A stretch of DNA of 64,000 nt from Sporobolomyces roseus (GCA_016617785.1 JADILM010000011.1:620001-684000); one strand, 5' to 3'; shown: positions 45,126 through 58,000, numbered from the stretch's first letter. A program made the numbers and translations. Notes: generated from the letters alone by a model not told the origin.

Positions 45126-46794
45126 CTATTGACCAGCGAACAATGCGGGAGCCTGACTCCTCGCGTGAATCGCCACTGCCTCGACTTTGTCACTCCACTC
45201 GACAAGCCTCGTCTTGAGGTTCCCAATCTGTTGTCTGTCGAGCACTCTCGGTTGTACCCATGAGATGGTGCATGTCGAGGAAGGTTGATCTAATGATCCT
45301 TTGATCAACTTCAATCTGTTCCACAGGCATTTGAGGTCAGTGATCTGTATAGAGGGAAGCTGAAATGGACGAAATAGAGAAGACGTACGCAAGTGCTTTC
45401 ATGACCAAATGTTCGACTTCATCGATTGGGACTTGAGCTTCTTTAGAGATGACGCTGAAGGGAAGAACTCGATCTTGAGTAGGTCGTTTGAAGACTGCTT
45501 CGATCAAGGCGAGGAGACAGATTTTTTCTCTTAGGAATGGGAAATGTTGTTGAAGGAAAGGCTACACTCGAAAGCCGATGATGAGCATGTGAGAATAAGG
45601 AGGGGTACAGTGGAGGGACTTACTTCAGTAGAAGCGATTTCTGGGATGAGGGATTCAAATCGAGCGATATCTCCAGCGTTGAAAGCAAAGAGGAGGTTTC
45701 GGACTACTTCGAATTGAGTACCGGTGAGAGAATCGAGGATAGGGTGCATGAGCTGAGAAAGTGAACGAAAGAAGACGGGTCAACTCATCTTTCCTCGAAA
45801 TAAGAGTAGAGGAAGGAGAGACGTACGAGTTCACCAAAGTTGTAGATAGTCCCCAGAAGTGCAGAGATACCGAGATCGTGTGCTCTTGATGTTCGTTCTT
45901 CGGCAGTGAGGTCTTTTTCGAGGTTGATGCAAGCGAGGTAGAGGAGTGAGTTCTTGTAGTAATCGGCGAATTCTGCTTTAGCCTAAAGAAGAATCGCACA
46001 GAGCACATCGTCAGCATCAGTGTGGTCGAAGTGCGAATGACGAGTAGAGAGTCGAAGTGGGAATTCGGTCCGAGAAGACCAAGAGGAGGGATTCGAAAAG
46101 AAGATTGTGAGACTCACCTTCCAATAATCACCACTAACCCTATAGAAGCTAGCATGCACTGCCAAATCGACGCTATCCAACATATCCAATATCTTCTCAC
46201 ACTTGTCCATAGCCTCCTTCGTCTCGTCCGCTTCACCCAACAACAACTTGAAATGCGCTCTCTCCATCGTCACTAATACGAAAGCCTCCCTCGTTTCAGG
46301 TGTATCGAATTTCGTCACGAACGCTTCTAAGAATGAGACGGCTGCTGTACCCTCTACACCCGCGCAATCGAAAGAGACAGAATGATGAAAATGATCAGGT
46401 TTTGAGCCGAAACGAGCGAGGAGGAGAAGGAGAAGGAGACGTACCTGAATATGTACGAGCTACGATGACAGCGATGGAAGCCAATTTGAGTTGATCCAAT
46501 TTGTTGGCAAACTCTTTGATGAAACTTTCATAAAGATCGATTCTGAACGGTGCCGAACTCGGTACTGAAAAGAAGGCTTCAATCGTCGAAGTCAATTGAT
46601 ACCATAATCTACACTTGGATACACAGTCAGCGAAAGTAGGAGGGAGGGAGAGAGGAGAGGAGAGGAGAGGGAGCGAACCTGTTCGAGTAGAATCGTTCAA
46701 ACGCTTGATAGAATGGTTTGAGCTCTTGAGGGAGTTGGGGACTACTCAGTGCTTGTGCGAGGTACACTTGAGGTTCAGGTCGATCTACTTGCAT
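45126..46794 (-). CDS. RPN9: 26S proteasome lid subunit Rpn9 (PSMD13)
   Basis: Seven exons (46794-46679, 46608-46445, 46353-46118, 45982-45827, 45752-45624, 45561-45389, 45315-45126) give 387 residues, the usual size. TPR-like helices (YWKAKAEFADYYKNSLLYLA, AHDLGISALLGTIYNFGEL) lead into a PCI domain (about residues 200-350; FPFLREKICLLALIEAVF, VPIDEVEHLVMKALALKLIKG). The C-terminal helix WVQPRVLDRQQI follows. It is a structural subunit of the lid of the 19S particle. Identification is strong. Confidence 0.95.
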
Positions 46795-47703
46795 CGTGAG
46801 TGAGAGACGAGAGTTGTTGGAGAGGGGAGAGTAGAAGGGCGAGTCGCTGGCTGGTGAGCGCTAGTATGGCTTGTCTAGTGTCTATGTTGGAGTGATAACT
46901 TGTGCTGCTGAACAGAGTGCAGTTGAGGGAGTGAAGGAGAAGATGGAGGCGACTCGTCATCCTCGAGCGCCAATATATTTCCACCTTTCTCGTTTCGAGT
47001 CTGCTTGATTGCGGCTCTGTCTGAACGACGCTTTGACATCCTTAACAGCTGTTAACGGCGGAAGCGGAAAAACGAAGAAAATGCAAACCTTGCGAAATCT
47101 CGACGAGTTCTCGCTCTCACAAGCAATGAATCCCCAAATCTCGTGTGAATCAATGATATCGATGTTCAATTGACAGAGAGAGACATAGAGAGAGAAATCG
47201 AGGTGAGAAGTGTCCATTGAAAGTAGCGATTCAATCAATCAAGAAAGAAAAAAGGTAGAGAGGAAGTACGAGAGAGTGACAAGTTAACCCAGAGAGAAGA
47301 CATAGAGAGGCAGGATGAAGGAGTGACGGTAGGGGGTGATTAGGACTAGAGTGTGGAGGCGGAAAGATGAGAGTACTGAGGGACGGAGAATAAAGTCAAT
47401 AATGCGCGAGAGCCTTGGATGAAAGTTGTGGAGGTACTGACGATGGAGGGATGGGAGAAGGTGATCGAGTAGCGGTTCCGAAACGAAAGAGGGAGAATTG
47501 AGTCGAAGAGAAGTGGGTATACGGCGAGAGGTGACAAAGAGGGGAGGGGAAAAGAGGTGGTGAATAGTAGTGCAACAGAATGGTGGAGACCAATGGTGGT
47601 GACGAAAGAAGACGAAGGGTATCCGGGTAAAGAGGGTGAGAGGGTGAGAGAGGCGTAGGGAGGAAGGAAGGTAGAGGAGAGAGAAAGAGAAGGGGTCGGA
47701 TTT
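46795..47703. other. Region between RPN9 start and the membrane-protein 3' end
   Basis: About 900 nt on the same-strand junction. Minus-strand frames within 47346-47786 are Ser/Leu/Pro low-complexity and overlap the next gene's 3' end, so I do not call them. No repeat seen. Confidence 0.4.
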
Positions 47704-48699
47704 TTAGGCGGACCATCTTCGTGATCTTGCGCTTGCTCGTGCGGTGATGCTAGCGAAATTATTGACTCTAGTCGCCTCTGACGCACTCAATCTCGATACT
47801 GTGATACTCCCGCTAATCGTAGTTGCACTGCCCGCTGGAATCGGTAAATTTCCAGTTGTCGCGAGAGTTGTTCCACTTGCTGGGGAAGGGATCGAAGTGG
47901 TCGATTCTCCTACTGTGAGTTCTGTAGTCGATTCGGGATCGGATGTGGTGAGGGAGGAAGATTCATCGGATTGAGGATGTTGAGAAGTGTAGGAAGAGTA
48001 GAGGGACGAAGGGACGACGGTTCCAGTAGTTGCAGTTCCAGTCCTCGTTCGACTTCTTGACCGTGAACCAGATCCGGATGCGAGTCCTCCACTGACATCT
48101 GCCACATTCTCAGAATGAGAATGTCGACTTCTCTCCGATAATCCAACTCCTAAACCGATCGCCAATGCGACTGCGATGATGAATCCAGCCAATAAACCCA
48201 ATGGTAAAGGTCTCAAGAACCACGGTCTTCGTTTCCCAGTCCGTGCAGTCGTGCCCGAACTTCTCGAACCTCCAATTCCTTCTCCAGCCGAGTATTGTTC
48301 TTTCGTCGCTCCATAACCTGCCGCTCCTCCCGCTACCCCTGCGCCTAATCCAGCTGCCCCTAATCCAACTGGTAACGCTACTGGTGTCGTACCTCCCTTT
48401 GAATCCAAGCCGACCCCAGCCCCTGAAGTTGGTGCTGCTGCTACTGTTCCTGCTGCTGGTGGTGCAAATTTCTCCCCTCTCCCCGTCAATGAATCTCCAT
48501 CTCCATCACTGTAAGCTCCTCTCGGTCTAGCGTTCAGTAACTCTACATCGTACCCTTCTTGTCGGTCACGCTCTGTGAGCGGGATTGCCGCCGTCTGGGC
48601 GAGGAAAGGATCCTCTGATTCTTGGCCAGTTGAAGGGAGGTAGGAAGTTGAAGCATGAGGTGGCGGATGAGGTGAAGTAGAAGGTCGTGGGGTCGACAT
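47704..48699 (-). CDS. Single-pass membrane protein with Ser/Thr-rich tail, unknown
   Basis: One exon, 331 residues from the first in-frame ATG (MSTPRPST). The first 150 residues are Pro/Ala/Gly-rich, including a Gly/Ala run (VGLGAAGLGAGVAGGAAGYG). A basic patch (TGKRRPWFLRP) precedes one TM segment (LGLLAGFIIAVALAIGLGVG). The last 120 residues are Ser/Thr-rich and probably glycosylated, so a type II-like or sensor-like surface protein is a reasonable guess. I do not recognise a family. No signal peptide or GPI signal is seen. It ends in a basic segment (ARASARSRRW). Confidence 0.7.
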   Translation of the reverse strand: MSTPRPSTSPHPPPHASTSYLPSTGQESEDPFLAQTAAIPLTERDRQEGYDVELLNARPRGAYSDGDGDSLTGRGEKFAPPAAGTVAAAPTSGAGVGLDSKGGTTPVALPVGLGAAGLGAGVAGGAAGYGATKEQYSAGEGIGGSRSSGTTARTGKRRPWFLRPLPLGLLAGFIIAVALAIGLGVGLSERSRHSHSENVADVSGGLASGSGSRSRSRTRTGTATTGTVVPSSLYSSYTSQHPQSDESSSLTTSDPESTTELTVGESTTSIPSPASGTTLATTGNLPIPAGSATTISGSITVSRLSASEATRVNNFASITARASARSRRWSA

Positions 48700-49749
48700 T
48701 ACTGGTCTTTGTCGCCCTCTCTCTCGTTGAGTCGTAAAGTGGTGAGAGGTGAAAACAAGAGGCACTTTACTTTCAAGAATTGGAAAATCGTGAAAAACCT
48801 TACTTTTGCTAATTGGTCTCTTACTTTTGCGTTAGCTTTTCCCTAATTCCGAGTTCGCAGCAGAGACATGTGCCTGAAAATCGCAGAAATAGCAACTTCT
48901 TGCTTCGCACTCTTCAAAACATCTCCAATCATATATCTCTCTCTCTCTCTCCTGTTCAAAGGAGTTGGCTCGTCGACGAGGCGGTCATGGCGCACGCTAA
49001 ACTTGAGCCCCCCTTCTTCTTACCCCCACCTCCAGCTTTTTTTCAATTTTCGCTTTTCCTCTCCTTTCCTCTCGCAGGAATGCTAGCGATGTCGGTTCGA
49101 TTCCATCTTTCCTCGTGTCGGTATGTTGACAGAACCGTCTGTCACATTCGCAAAGAGTCGCTGTGCGCTTGCTTCCCTCTGACAGTGAGGAGTCGCCGGC
49201 ATCGTCGGGATTGTGGAGTATTCGGAACTTTGGGTGAAAAGAAGACTTGGGGAGAATGAAAAGAACTCTTGTGGTCGACGGTGATCAAGCCGCTTAGTTC
49301 TTCTCGAAAGCAAGATCGAAGGAGAGGTCCTTCCGCCCTTCGATGCGATGCGAACAGAGGACACCAGAGCGCTGCGTCGACTCGGAGAGAGTAAGATCAG
49401 AACATTGCGGTGCTGTAGGAAATACATAAGATAAACAATATGGATGCAGGTTGGAATAGGGAGTCCGAGTCGGCGAGAAGATGGTTGCGAGATAGTTCGT
49501 TTCGTTCAAAGTTTGCCTCCTTGAGTTGGTGGGCGCAGTTGAGTCGACCTTTAGCAGACAGCGTGAGTCTTTCAAGAGCACGGAAGTATCAGTCACAGCG
49601 CGACGAGGAAGATTGTGGAAGGAGAAAGCATACCTTTCCGTGGGAACCTCTGAGGGAGTGCTTCTCATCTTCATGAGGGTGCTGCCTGAAGGAGCTCAGC
49701 CTGTAGTCAGCGTCCCAGGTCAAACAGTAGAGATGTGCGAGATGAGCAC
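48700..49749. other. Upstream of the membrane protein, 3' flank of GAD1
   Basis: About 1.05 kb. It contains a (TC)n run at about 48935-48952 and a pyrimidine-rich stretch near 49010-49075. Open frames on both strands (48813-49259 +, 49294-49674 -) have no recognisable sequence and no matching exon structure. Confidence 0.4.
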
Positions 49750-52036
49750 TCACTTCTTCGAGTGGTTAGCAGGGTGGTGAGGGTTCTCCTTCTTCTCCTT
49801 CTTATCTTTTCCGTTGTCCTTGCTCATATGTTGCTGAACTTCCTTGGGCGCAGTCTCGAGGTAGTGGACCTGATTGAGAGGAACTCAGTGTCAGTACAAA
49901 CAAGAGGAAGAGCGGAAAACGAAGGTGAACGAACGGCATCTTTGAGATCGCGAACGAAAACTTCTGCTCGACTACGACTGAAATCTTCTCGAACGACTAC
50001 TCGGAGAAGTTTGAGCTATACCCGACGCACAAAAGTGTCAGCCAACAGAACCCAATCGATGGAGAAGAGAGCCAGAACGTACGTCGTGAGCATTGGGAGC
50101 CATTTGGTAGGCAGGAACGATCCAACCTCGCTTCCTCAAGTGTCCAGCGATAGCAAACTCGTCGTACCCGACGTTCTCCTTCTTGATCCTCCAAGCGACG
50201 AGAGGGAGACCCTTCTTCGAATCAGCCGACATGATCTCGAACAATTCTCCATCATTGATCTTGTCGACTTCGGATGCTAGCCATGCTGCAGTGCTTGTAA
50301 GGTTCTGCATGATTGCTCGGTAGCCGGATTTGCCGAGTCGAAGGAATTGATCTATTCGCAGCGAAAGAAGATTCAGCTCAAAGTCGATGCGAGGAATCAG
50401 GCAGACTCACAGTATTGAGCGACGACTTGAACACCAGACTTCGAGAAGTTCAAAGTGAAAGTACTCTGCGGCGAACCTAGGTAATCAACGGTGAAGATAA
50501 GTTCACTCGGGAGGAAGTCCTTGTTGCGCCAGACGGCCCATCCGACACCTGAAGAGTTTTCGTCAGCTCGCAATCAGAATGAGCAGGTTAGCGGAGAGCA
50601 AAGGCGAACCAGCGTAAGCAAGCCCTGGAATGAGAGCAGTATCGTTAGCTCACAATCAAGCTGAAAAGGAGAGGAAAGAGAATGAACCGTATTTGTGACC
50701 TGAGGCGTTGATCGAGCAAACTCGAGGTAATCTGAAATCCCACTTCAGTTCAGGGGAAACAAACGGTGCGACGAACGCCCCTGAGGCACCATCAACATGG
50801 ATGTACACGTCGAGGTTCTCTTCTTTGCACTTCTTGTCGAGTAAGTTTGAGCAAGTTTCGACGTCTTCGTATTCTCCGGTGTAAGTTGTTCCCAGAATAC
50901 AGACGAGGAGGATAGTGTTCTCATCGACGAGATCGACGGCCTCCTTCGGGTCGAGAGCGTACTTTCCAGGTGAGCAATCTGTGTCGACGAAGGAGGGAAA
51001 AGGTCAGTCTACGTTTTTCCGACCCAAAGCCAAACCAACCGTTGAGGCACAACTTCGCGATCTAGGAAAGCCCCTGAGATCATCTACCTCCGATCACAGT
51101 CTGCTCGAGATCAAGTGAATTTTCCGAGACTTACACCAGTATTTAGGCTCAACTTCGAAATAGTTGCAAGCCTTCTCGAAGACGCAGTGTACAGCAGCCT
51201 GAAGAGAGTATTGTCGACTTGATCAGACCTCGTCAATTGAAAGTAGATCAAAAGGAAGTACGGCTTACAGACATGACGATATTCGGGTTTGAGAAATCTT
51301 TCCCGGCTTCCTTCCTCATGTTCTTCCACCTCCTCTTCGCAGCAAGTACAGCAAGCATGATAGCTTCTGAAGATCCAACAGTCGACACACCCATAGCTTC
51401 ACTGCTCTCGTTGTCGAGAGGAGCATTCCAAAGTCGTGCGATGTGGTTGACGCAACGAGATTCGAGTTCTCCCATCGCCGGGTATTCCTCGTGGTCGATC
51501 ATGTTCTTCGATAGGTTGTCGAGCATTAACTTTTCCGCTTCCGGTTCCATGAAAGTAGTCTGCGAGAGTTGAAAGATGTTAGCTCCGTTTCACAGGCTAC
51601 TCAGACTCGCTGCAACTCACGACGAAGGAAGCAAGATTGAGAGAAGGGTTTCCATCCATGAGCAACTCATCTGAGCAGTAAAATGACGAGGGTCAGCATC
51701 GTTTCGAAATGTCAACGATTCTTGCGAAAATTGTTCAGACATACCTGAGACGAATCTCGCTGCAGCTCTAGGTTCCATCTCTTCCTCGTTCATCTCGAAT
51801 CGTTTGATTCCATCTCGCGCAACTGAACTTCCATAAACGTTGGTTGATAATTGGTGAGATTCCGGAGACTATTTTTGAGAGACTCTGCATCAGCCTAGAT
51901 GTTCCAATGAGATTCAGAGAGTATTCTCATAGAGTGGACGTACACTGTGCGTTCGAGAGTCCGCGGGAACTGATGATAATCGAGACCTGTGTCACTCAAC
52001 AAGGAGAAGAGGTTCAGCGACCTCGAGTTCTCCCAT
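49750..52036 (-). CDS. GAD1: Glutamate decarboxylase (PLP-dependent)
   Basis: Eleven exons (52036-52001, 51868-51745, 51670-51621, 51559-51269, 51198-51135, 50978-50688, 50624-50610, 50548-50411, 50351-50083, 50015-49935, 49869-49750) give 492 residues. Group II decarboxylase motifs are clear: [24 protein letters not shown] and the PLP-lysine SGHKYG. It converts glutamate to GABA with release of CO2, the entry to the GABA shunt. The C-terminal tail is Lys/His-rich ([13 protein letters not shown]). One exon is only 15 nt. The first exon ([12 protein letters not shown]) is the weakest part: it rests on frame and a GTTGAG donor, and the true start could lie elsewhere. The rest is firm. Confidence 0.92.
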
Positions 52037-52637
52037 GCCTACAAGACCTGATGGACGTACATGTTGAAGTATCGCGAGATAGCTAGGAGAAGTGGAGGGA
52101 AGTAGAACAAGTGGAAGAGGAGGAATCGATTCGCTTCGACTTGAAGCCGACCTCGAAATCAGTTGGAAATGACGATTCCTCCGCATTTGAGTGATTGAAA
52201 TAGACCGACGGTAGATCAGAAATAGATATTAACGTGTCGAACTGCGCGTGAGGCGAACGAAGAGAGATCGACAAGTTCAAAGTTGCGAAAAGTGAAAACT
52301 CGAAACTTCCGTCGAGTTGTCCTGTTCAAGCAGACTCAGAAGGACGACAACTTTCAATGCAAGTATACGGGAGCATCCAATCGATGGAAAGACTAGATGA
52401 AAGAACGACAAAAACAAGGATGGGAACAAGTGAAAACGAAGAAATACGAAAGGAGAACAGAACGAGGATACCGCCAGCGGGAAAGAGAGTGGGAAGAGGG
52501 CGGTCAATGTAACGATATTAGGGAGTGTGAAAGAGGAGGTAGATATCGTAAGTTGTGCCGAGGAGTAAGAGTAAGGGGAAAGAGGTATCTTTGCGAAAGA
52601 TCAAGGGGGAAGATATCGATATAAGTGTCCGTTCTAT
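52037..52637. other. GAD1 leader and 3' flank of the GPI protein
   Basis: About 600 nt. Frames here are Arg/Ser- or Lys/Arg-rich and unsupported. Probably GAD1 promoter. Confidence 0.4.
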
Positions 52638-54110
52638 TTACAAGCAGCACATGGCGGCGAGAGCGACGGTAAGGAGAGCTGATCCTGTTCGTACGGCGAT
52701 GGATGAGGCGGAGGATGAAGGAGTTTGGGAAGGAGATGAACCAGCACTCGCTGCTGAGGGCGAGATCGAGGAAACGGTCGATGATCCTCCTGAAGTAGAG
52801 CTCACTGAAGAGCTCTCAATCGGTCGAGAGGAGGCAGAGGAAGACTTGGCCTTCGCTGAGGAGGAAGCAGAGGAAGAGGGTGTCCCGGTGACGGCAGTAG
52901 GAGATGGGACAGAGATGCTAGGTTTCTGCGAGGCTCCGTAATTTGTTGTCGTTGGTCCAGGGATAGTGGCGAGGGAGACAGAAGTGCCGGAAGGAGCGTC
53001 TGAATCGGAGGAATTGGGAGCGGCGATAGTGATCATGTCGGTGTAACCGATTTGATCTGGGTTATTCAGTGATTGAACGACGATCGTGTCTACAGAGAGT
53101 AACATGTGATGAGTACGATCGACAGGGATAGCGCCCAGAGGAAGGAGAACTCACAGTTATCCATCTTTTCCCATCCGCTCGGAACGACAAACTGAACTCT
53201 TCCACATTCATGACCTGGTGCAGCTACTCCCACTCCATATCCCGCATCACAGTATCCTTCTTGAGATGTACCAGCAATACTGTTGACGATAGGATACGTT
53301 GGTCCTCCAATATTGCTCATTAACGAAACCGCGACGTTTCCTCCTGGAGGTCCCAACCAATTCACTGCTACTTCTTCGCCGATATTCCATGTCACTGTAC
53401 ATCTATAGAATCCGCATGCCGGTTCGGTAATACTGTTGAGGAGGGGGTCAAAGCGAAGAGAAAGCGATCAGTTCTCTGGTTTGCGAAAAGCAATGAAGCT
53501 GATAGAGGATCGCAAATCGAGGGTGCGCCACCCTTCGATTCGACTTTGGCTACGCTCCGATCGTCGATCTGCCATCGCCTGAACGAGGTATTCGATGTTC
53601 GCGCAATCTAGCAACGAGAACCGTCGAATTTGACCTTCGTCGCCTCAAATCCCTCTCCAAATCGCTCCCTCTGAGTTCCCGTCTCTCTTCTCGATCCCAC
53701 AGTAATCTGCCTTTATCCTCATACCATCCTCACTCTATCAATCGGAGATTCCCGTTTTGTTTATTCCTTTCCCCTCTCCTCGATCGCGTTAAGTCGCGAA
53801 CCCCTAAATTGCTTCGCGATCTTCCGTTCCATCGCTGTATCATGCCACATCAAAAGTAGACTTACTACAAGATCTTGCCTGCAAGCAGACGAGGGAGAAC
53901 AAAGCGAAATCGAGAGAGGGTCAGTGTCCGAAGACAGGATCTGAGAGCGACCCTCAGAACAGCAAGATAGCGGGATGGAGGCTTACCTGTTGGATCATCT
54001 GGATTATCATCTGCTGCATTGACTTTCGGGGACTTCTTTGCTGTTGTCAAGGAGGAGAGGGAAGCGAGAGTTGAGAGAACTAAGATTGTCGAAGTGAGGC
54101 AAGGTCGCAT
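52638..54110 (-). CDS. Secreted GPI-anchored Ser-rich protein (Kre9/Knh1-like fold)
   Basis: Exons 54110-53987, 53878-53866, 53432-53155 and 53089-52638 give 288 residues. A signal peptide (about 24 residues, LVLSTLASLSSLTTA) is followed by a beta-rich domain: ITEPACGFYRCTVTWNIGEE, VNWLGPPGGNVAVSLMSN. That pattern (I-T-x-P...W...G....V.W..P.G..V...LM) is typical of the Ser/Thr-rich GPI-anchored family related to Kre9/Knh1. Four or more cysteines suggest disulfides. A Ser-rich stalk of about 100 residues and a hydrophobic C-terminus (SALLTVALAAMCCL) predict GPI attachment to membrane or wall. The second exon has 13 nt and is followed by an unusually long intron (433 nt). Confidence 0.75.
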
Positions 54111-55052
54111 CCTGGTTCTTTGGGAGAGGGTAAGGTGGTGTTCAAACGAGTGTGGTGGTAAAAGAGCGTCAAATACAGTAGAGTCCGGAATCGCTGGAGT
54201 TTCGAGAATCGAAGATGGTGGTTAAATGACTACTTCAAATTCGCGAACCTATTTCGGGGTTCACTGCAAGCGAAATAGCACATTAGAAATAGTCACTCCT
54301 AATCGCTCTTTCGCTACAATAGCGCGAGTCACTGCTTGGTCTGTCGACGTTGACGACATCAAGTTCGAGAAGAGCAACAGTGAAGCGGTCGAAGGAGAAG
54401 CGATTGAACTGAGTCGTCGTTTTTCGTTGGTTTCTCAAGTTCGTCCGCTTTCGTCGATTTGAGCTGATGCCTGGTACCGCCGTACGCTTGGAATGACTTT
54501 TGCGTCGATTGGACGACGTCTGTAGTTGTATGAGGGAACGATCAGCTCATACTGGCTTATTTTCGTCGATTTGAGCTTGAGAAGGTGAACGAAAACGACG
54601 ACTTCTCTTGAAGAGACAGCCGCCTCTCCCAAGCTGTCCACCGCAGCTACTTCAGATATGATGTTGAACAGCTGTGGCGAAGGTTCGGAACTGCCTTGTC
54701 GATCCCTGTCCTTGAGTATGATTCCCGTTCCTGCACATGCTCCTCCATGCTTCGCTTCAACCGGGAGCGATCTCTCTCTCTATCGCTCTCACGAACACTA
54801 TCAGCTGATCATTATTGCAGGACGAATCGAGAGAGATAGGCTTCGAGACCAAGCGAAAGTTGAATGAAAAAAACAGAGTTGTCTTTCGCAGAAGAATCGA
54901 TGCTTTCCGAATGCTCTGCTTCATGCGCCCCTCCCTGTCTCTCGCCACTCACCATATTCGATACTGTACCACCCATCAATACTGGGTACCCTCGAACAGC
55001 TGAGAAAGCAAAGAGGAACAGGTTGAAATCATTTTCGCAACAGAACTTGGAA
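54111..55052. other. Divergent upstream region, GPI protein / kinase
   Basis: About 940 nt. A 17-nt string TTTCGTCGATTTGAGCT occurs twice (near 54445 and 54565), a possible shared site. From 54864 the frame of the kinase gene is already open with an earlier ATG, so the kinase leader may start there. Confidence 0.4.
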
Positions 55053-58000
55053 ATGTTCTTTTCGACTTCTGATTTCGCTAGACCTCCTCCCTTGCTCTCC
55101 CCGACCTCCTCACCTCTGATATCCGACGTTCCCTCTCCTCCCATATCGAAAGACGCGTTACAGCAATCTCAAGACTCTTCAGGATCCTCAGAAGAAGAGG
55201 AGGAAGAAGAAGTAGACGCGCCTCCATGGTTACTCGAAGGAGGTGCAGTCAAACTAGTTCGAAGGAGGAAGAAGAGTCCTAACAGAGGAGGATTGAACGA
55301 CTTGGCGAAGTTTTGGGCCGTTCAATTAGGAGATTCAAAGAGGGAGAAAGAGAGGAGGAATGCGAAGCGAACGCCGACAGGGGAACACACTGAAGTTGAA
55401 TTTGGAGCGTAAGTTCCTCTTCCTCCTCTTCCCTCGGCCCACTTTCTTCCATAACTGAGTTGCTTCTGACGTTTTCTTGACCACCTCATCAACTGCGCAA
55501 ACTAATACAACAAACCTCGCTCTCTCACTTCCCTTCCTTTCTTTCATTCAACTTTTGAACCCTCAACTCGACACACGCCTCTCTCACCTCACCACCAACA
55601 GTCTACCTTTCCCTACGATTGCAACACCTCCCAAGATGGCAAGTTCAAGTCAAACTAAAGATGGACACCCGCCAGAACGATTCGACAAGATATTGTATTC
55701 AGATTTGAGTGATGAGAGGTATGTTCTTCTCCTTTCTCCACAATTTACAATGACGATGATTGCTCTACTCTTCACTCTATGGTCGAAGAAGGAGGAGAAT
55801 CGAATGGAAAGTGAAGGGAACTTATGGCGAAATTTGGGTTTCGCAATCATCTTCGATGTCTCGACTTTTCCTCCGTTCCTTCGTTTCCATCGAGGTCATC
55901 GCCGGAGCAAATCCCACTCGTCAAAATCACCGCCGTCGTGATGGGGGAGGATCGGAGAAACGTCGAGAAAATAGGCTGGGGCGAAGTTTCGAAAAGCAAA
56001 ACCTCACGAAATTTTATCGGATCAATGAGCTGACCCTCTCTTTCATTCCCACAGCGAATGGATCCGACTCGGCAAAGGCTCGTTCGGTTCTGTCTACAAA
56101 GGAGAATACCTCGGTATCGACGTCGCCATCAAGGAGGTCATGAGCTCGAAGGATTACGACGTCGAGAAGTATCTAATGAGGGAGATATCTTTGATGCAGC
56201 AATCCCGGCATCCTAATATATTGCTATATTTGGGGTTATGTTTGGCACCACCACCTCCAGAAGATTCGCTTACGGACAACGGAACTTCGAGATCAACTCG
56301 TATTCTCATCATCTCGGAATACGTCCCTCGCGGTAATCTACGACAATACATCCTCGACAGAACCCTTCCCTTTCCCTGGAGGCTACGTATGTCCTTCTCC
56401 ATCGACGTCGCAAGAGCTCTTTCCTACCTTCACGCAAGTCCTCGAAATTGTATGCACCGAGATCTCAAAGGAGAGAACTTGTTGGTCACGGAGAATGAAA
56501 GGATCAAGATCTGTGACTTCGGATTGGCGAGGGTAGTTGACGAAGTATCGGGGTCGGCGGAGATGCAGAGATCAAGGCCGTTGACCTATTGCGGAACAGA
56601 CGGATGTGAGCTCGATTTCTCGCTTTTCGTTTCTTTTCGACGTCTGACTGACTTTTCGCTAACCGACGCCGATCAGACATGTCTCCCGAAATCTTACTCG
56701 GCGAACCCTTTACCCTCTCGACCGACGTCTTCTCCCTCGGTGTCCTCTTCGTCGAAATCGCTTCTCGAACTCTCACTTCTCAACACCACTTCGTTCGATC
56801 TCCTCCCGACTACGGACTCGACCTCGCAGAAGTTCGTTCCTCAGTGTCCTCCAGCTGTCCCAAAGCGTTCATCGACCTCGCTTTACGCTGTTGCGACACT
56901 TACCCTGAACGTCGACCCGTCATGAAGGAGATCTTAGCTGAACTGAGGGAGATTGAACGACAAGTCCTGGCGAGGGAGGATGGAGGAGAAGGAGACGCTC
57001 ATTCGAGAGGAGGAGCGAATTCGGGAAGCATGAAGGGCAACGTCGGATCAATCTCGTACGCTGGAACGATGAAGCGAGGAACGAAGCAAGGAGGAGGAGG
57101 AGGGAGACCACGACCTTCTGCACCTCGCCTTCCAAGTTTCGAAGGCAAAGTCAAGATCAATTCGAGCTTTCTCGCAGGAACCGCCGATCTCTCAGCGAAA
57201 AAGTTGGGTCACCCGGCTCCGAGGGAAGGTAGTGAGTCGGAGGATGATGGAGAGGCGTTATTGGCTTTGGCAGAAGCGGATGTTCCGATCGACGAAAAGG
57301 ACGATTCGGCTTCGGAGTACTCGACTAGCGTCCTCAAACCTCGCAGCACCATCATCTCTCGTCCTGGAATCGGAGGAGGAGGACAGAATCGACCATACGG
57401 AGCTCTCGGCAGCGAAAGTGGCAGCACTTTACCAGGCGACGTCGAGGCGAATCAGCACGATCGAAGCGCTTCACTCCCTTCGCTTCCACCTTCTTGGATC
57501 GCCGCTCACTCATCGTCGGAGACACTCTCGCAAGATCGTCTCCTCGACCCTGAGGCTGACGAAGACGAAGGAGCGCCAACCATCATCGCTCGCTCTTCTC
57601 CCTCTGATTCACCAAACAAGCTTTCCTATCTCACTGCTCGCACTTCGACTCTCTCGATCGCAAACGCTGTCGTAGGACACAAGGTCGAACCGAGCGACGC
57701 CGACGAGGAGGACGAAGCTCGAGATGTGTTCCATTCGACTTTCCAACATCCTCCTCACATCCTTACGACTCCAGCACCGATCGAAGCTCTACACCGTTTC
57801 AGTCTTATCAAGCCTGGACTCCAACGCTTCCTCGGTAGTTTCGCTCCCTACTCTACCTCGTCCCTCGCTCTCGCTGGATCGTCGTCCGCATCTTCTTCCT
57901 CGACTTCGAAGGAAGAGAAACGATCTTCTTGGGATGCAGCCGGAAGATTGGAGAGTGGAGGAGCACCTTCTGGTGTCGGAACGGGAAGATGCAGTCTCTG

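Noticed and set aside
47346..47786. Minus-strand Ser/Leu/Pro-rich frames past the membrane protein stop
   Set aside because: Overlap the gene's 3' end, no splice structure, composition of pyrimidine-rich 3' flank.
48813..49259. 148-codon plus-strand frame
   Set aside because: No recognisable sequence; runs through a (TC)n tract and pyrimidine-rich DNA.
49294..49674. 126-codon minus-strand frame near GAD1
   Set aside because: No family, no start context or exon support; likely GAD1 3' flank.
55780..55860. String reading like a second kinase Gly loop (GTYGEIW) in an intron
   Set aside because: The real loop LGKGSFGSVYKG follows at the next exon and joins directly in frame to the preceding exon.
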